64,000 nucleotides of DNA from Lachnospiraceae bacterium (lineage in GTDB: Bacteria > Bacillota > Clostridia > Lachnospirales > Lachnospiraceae), in assembly GCA_017479935.1 (NCBI GenBank), contig JAFVBO010000066.1, positions 26,533 through 90,532 on the forward strand, written 5' to 3'. The translations under genes and the position numbers were made by a program. Of this stretch, positions 61,902-64,000 are shown in pieces. A model generated the notes under the pieces. That model did not search any database. It worked only from the letters and a program-made list of their open reading frames with translations, and was not told the origin of the DNA. How positions within the stretch are numbered: the stretch's first letter is position 1; the number at the start of each line of letters is the position of its first letter.

Positions 61902-63943
61902 TGCTGATCCGGATTACAAATGGAAGTGTAAGCGCGGGAGGGAAGAATATTCTCTCCCGCTTTTCGCTTACTATAAAGGAAGGCGAGAAGGTAGGAGTCG
62001 TTGGGCCGAACGGCTCCGGAAAAACTAGCCTTTGCCGCGTCCTTTCGGGCGAATGGGAGCTGGATGCGGACGACAAACGCCAGGGACCGGGCATCGAGTA
62101 CGCGCGGTCTTTTTCGGCGTGGGTTCTTCCGCAGACGTATGTCTTTGACGCAGGGCTGACGGTGGAGGCGTGGCTGGGGGCGTTGCGGGAAGGGGAGGAG
62201 TTCCGGGTCCGGAAGGAAGATGGGCAAGCTGGCGTGTGGGGGAAGCCGGCCGTGGAGCTGGCCGCGCGGGAGAAGAAGCTGAAAAAATTGGCGCGCCGCC
62301 TGGGTTGCCTTTCCTTTTTGGAGATGCCGGAACAGAAGGCGCGGACGATGAGTTCCCTCTCCGGGGGAGAGCAGATCCGGCTGCGCCTGCTGGAAGCGTT
62401 TCTTCGTCAGCCGGAGCTCCTCATTCTGGACGAGCCGACCAATCACCTGGACCATGAAGGCCTGCAGGCCCTGGAGTCCTTGATCCGGGAATACCCTGGG
62501 GCAGTGCTGACCGTATCGCACGACCGTTTCTTTTTAGATCAGACGGCGAAAGCCATCCTGGAGTGCCGGAACGGAACGGTATCCCGGTATCCCGGAAACT
62601 ACACGGCCTACAAGAAGGAGAGGGAGAAACGCCTGGCGGCGCAGTGGAAAGCCTACGAGGCCCAGCAGGAAAAAATCTGCCAGACGGAAGGACTGATCGA
62701 GCGCTTTAAAAGACGTCCGAACAAGGCGGCGATGACCCGCGCCAAGCGATCGGAATTAAAGCGCTTACAGCTGGTGGAAAAACCCTTTGAGGAGGATAAA
62801 AAGCCTAGACTGATGGCGGGAGAGGCGCCGGCGCGCGGCTCCAAGTGGGTCTGGCAGGCGGAGGACCTTCTGGTGGGGTACGATCGGCCTCTTGCCAAGG
62901 TCAATCTTCGCATCAAGCGCGGACAGAAGATCGGCGTGCTGGGAGCGAACGGTTCCGGAAAAAGCACCCTCTTAAAGACCATCGTGGGGGCACTGCCTCC
63001 TCTGGGCGGAAAAGTCATCCCGGGAGAACGGATCGAGATCGGATATTTTGCCCAGACTGCGGAGGACGCTGACGGGAAAGAGAAGGATTCGGAGGAAAAG
63101 GCAGATCAAGAGGAAAAGATAACGCAAGAGGAAAAGACGACTCAAGAGAAGAAGGCAACGCAAGAGAAAAAGACGACTGTGTTTTCCTCCTTCCGGGAGG
63201 CCTTCCCCGCCATGACCGAGCAGGAGATCCGAAAACGCTTAGGCGCCTTCCTCTTTTCCGGGAGAGATACGGCCAAACCCGTATCCGCCCTCTCGGGAGG
63301 CGAGCGAGTCAGGTTATCTCTGGCGCTGCTTCTGACAAGAAATCCCAATTTTCTGGTCCTGGATGAGCCGACGAACCACATGGATCTGGAGATGATGGAA
63401 AGCCTGGAAGAGATGCTGAAAAGCTATGAGGGGACGCTTTTGTTTGTCTCCCACGACCGCTATTTCCTAAAGCAGGTGGCGGATTCCCTGGCAGTGTTTG
63501 GGGAAGACGAGAAAAACGAGGTGCGCGTGTATCCATTCGGGTATGAGTTCTACCTCACGCACCGGCAGGAGCTGGCGGAGGAAGACAAGATTTCCCGCGT
63601 GCAGAGGGAAAACGAAGCGCTCCTGGCAGACCTGAAGGCGGTTCCCAAGAAAGAATCCCACGAGCTTCCCGTCAGCTGGCAGGAAGAAAGCCGCGCCTGG
63701 GAGCTGTCGCACCTCGCCGGAAAGATCGCGAAGGCGGCGGAAGCGTGGGAAAGTGCGGCCGAAGAGGAAGAGGTGCGCGGGTGGATGGACTCCTTGAGTG
63801 AGCAAGAAAGATTCACTATGGGAAACGACAGGGACTGGATAAGCGAGACTGTGCCCACGGCATTGGATCCGGACCTGCCAGGGCTTCTTGAGGCCTGGAC
63901 AAACGCCTGTCTGAAGTGGTATGAGGCGTATGAGGAAGGGTAA
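61901..63943 (+). CDS. ABC-F family ATPase
   Basis: 680 residues, two ATPase domains in one chain and no membrane helix. Domain 1: Walker A GPNGSGKTS, signature LSGGEQIRL, Walker B LLILDEPTNHLDHEG. Domain 2: GANGSGKST, LSGGERVRL, FLVLDEPTNHMDLEM. The linker has KKEREKRLAAQWKAYEAQQE, the helical hairpin that reaches into the ribosome in ABC-F proteins. Between Walker A and the signature of domain 2 lies a Lys/Glu/Thr-rich insert with four six-residue repeats near 63108-63178. It may be a ribosome-associated factor or confer antibiotic protection; the subgroup cannot be told. Start overlaps the lipoprotein stop. Confidence 0.9.
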   Translation: MLIRITNGSVSAGGKNILSRFSLTIKEGEKVGVVGPNGSGKTSLCRVLSGEWELDADDKRQGPGIEYARSFSAWVLPQTYVFDAGLTVEAWLGALREGEEFRVRKEDGQAGVWGKPAVELAAREKKLKKLARRLGCLSFLEMPEQKARTMSSLSGGEQIRLRLLEAFLRQPELLILDEPTNHLDHEGLQALESLIREYPGAVLTVSHDRFFLDQTAKAILECRNGTVSRYPGNYTAYKKEREKRLAAQWKAYEAQQEKICQTEGLIERFKRRPNKAAMTRAKRSELKRLQLVEKPFEEDKKPRLMAGEAPARGSKWVWQAEDLLVGYDRPLAKVNLRIKRGQKIGVLGANGSGKSTLLKTIVGALPPLGGKVIPGERIEIGYFAQTAEDADGKEKDSEEKADQEEKITQEEKTTQEKKATQEKKTTVFSSFREAFPAMTEQEIRKRLGAFLFSGRDTAKPVSALSGGERVRLSLALLLTRNPNFLVLDEPTNHMDLEMMESLEEMLKSYEGTLLFVSHDRYFLKQVADSLAVFGEDEKNEVRVYPFGYEFYLTHRQELAEEDKISRVQRENEALLADLKAVPKKESHELPVSWQEESRAWELSHLAGKIAKAAEAWESAAEEEEVRGWMDSLSEQERFTMGNDRDWISETVPTALDPDLPGLLEAWTNACLKWYEAYEEG

Positions 63944-63945
63944 AA

Positions 63946-63994
63946 GGTGATAGGGGACGGGCCTGAGGGTGACAGGGGACGGGCCTGTGTCACA
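63946..63994 (+). repeat. GTGACAGGGGACGGG tandem/palindromic repeat at window edge
   Basis: Two 22-base direct copies, GGTGATAGGGGACGGGCCTGAG and GGTGACAGGGGACGGGCCTGTG, adjoin each other. The second forms the palindrome GTGACAGG...CCTGTGTCAC followed by ATTTTT. Similar sequences are known to me as dispersed repeats near IS200-like genes in Clostridia. The element may continue beyond the window. Confidence 0.7.
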
Positions 63995-64000
63995 TTTTTC

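Overview
The window is about 64 kb of a chromosome of roughly 55% GC. It looks like a member of the Firmicutes/Clostridia, most likely Lachnospiraceae. The reasons are TTG/GTG starts behind strong AGGAGG sites, near-consensus sigma-A promoters, a type III glutamine synthetase, DUF4317, DUF1292, DUF1653 and DUF1934 proteins, a dcw cluster of Clostridial layout without ftsA or murG, and large Cys-repeat surface proteins. The taxonomic call is inference from gene content only. No rRNA, tRNA, CRISPR array or intact transposase gene was found.

Layout. 1-7.4 kb: the end of a surface-polysaccharide cluster (two large modular GT2 glycosyltransferases and a Wzm/Wzt-type ABC exporter). 7.4-9.5 kb (minus): a PdxA-family dehydrogenase and a LysR regulator. 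10-15.5 kb: purC, class II fructose-bisphosphate aldolase (minus), glnN-type glutamine synthetase, and a cyclophilin. 15.5-24.2 kb: an Fe-S helicase with an N-terminal nuclease-like domain, a degenerate sigma-70-like protein, ispE, a GntR regulator, ddl, DUF1934, an RsuA-family synthase (minus), and DUF1653. 24.6-29.4 kb: the str operon rpsL-rpsG-fusA and tuf with its own promoter. 29.5-35.6 kb: a phosphohexomutase, a 54-residue ferredoxin (minus), a cytidine deaminase homologue lacking all zinc ligands, a probable 6S RNA, a TPR lipoprotein, hflX, and folA. 35.9-43.4 kb: an RND permease with a very large repetitive insertion, DUF4317 (minus), hisB, and larE. 43.6-50.7 kb: a 1429-residue surface protein, an alpha/beta hydrolase, ychF, and DUF1292. 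51.1-61.2 kb: the division/cell-wall cluster mraZ-rsmH-ftsL-pbp-mraY-murD-ftsW-ftsQ-ftsZ. 61.2-64 kb: a lipoprotein and an ABC-F ATPase.

Most genes are housekeeping. The unusual content lies between genes. At least four families of structured, palindromic, dispersed elements occupy the intergenic spaces, several next to promoters of essential operons (str, 6S RNA, ftsZ). In two of these families the copies differ from each other at positions that are paired inside each copy, so the pairing is kept while the sequence changes. That pattern is what one expects of conserved RNA or cruciform structure, and it is the strongest candidate for something undescribed here. Other outliers are the Ser-for-Cys cytidine deaminase homologue, the sigma-like protein without promoter-recognition parts, the RND pump with a Ser/Glu repeat insertion, and a Cys-less transglutaminase-like domain in the surface protein.
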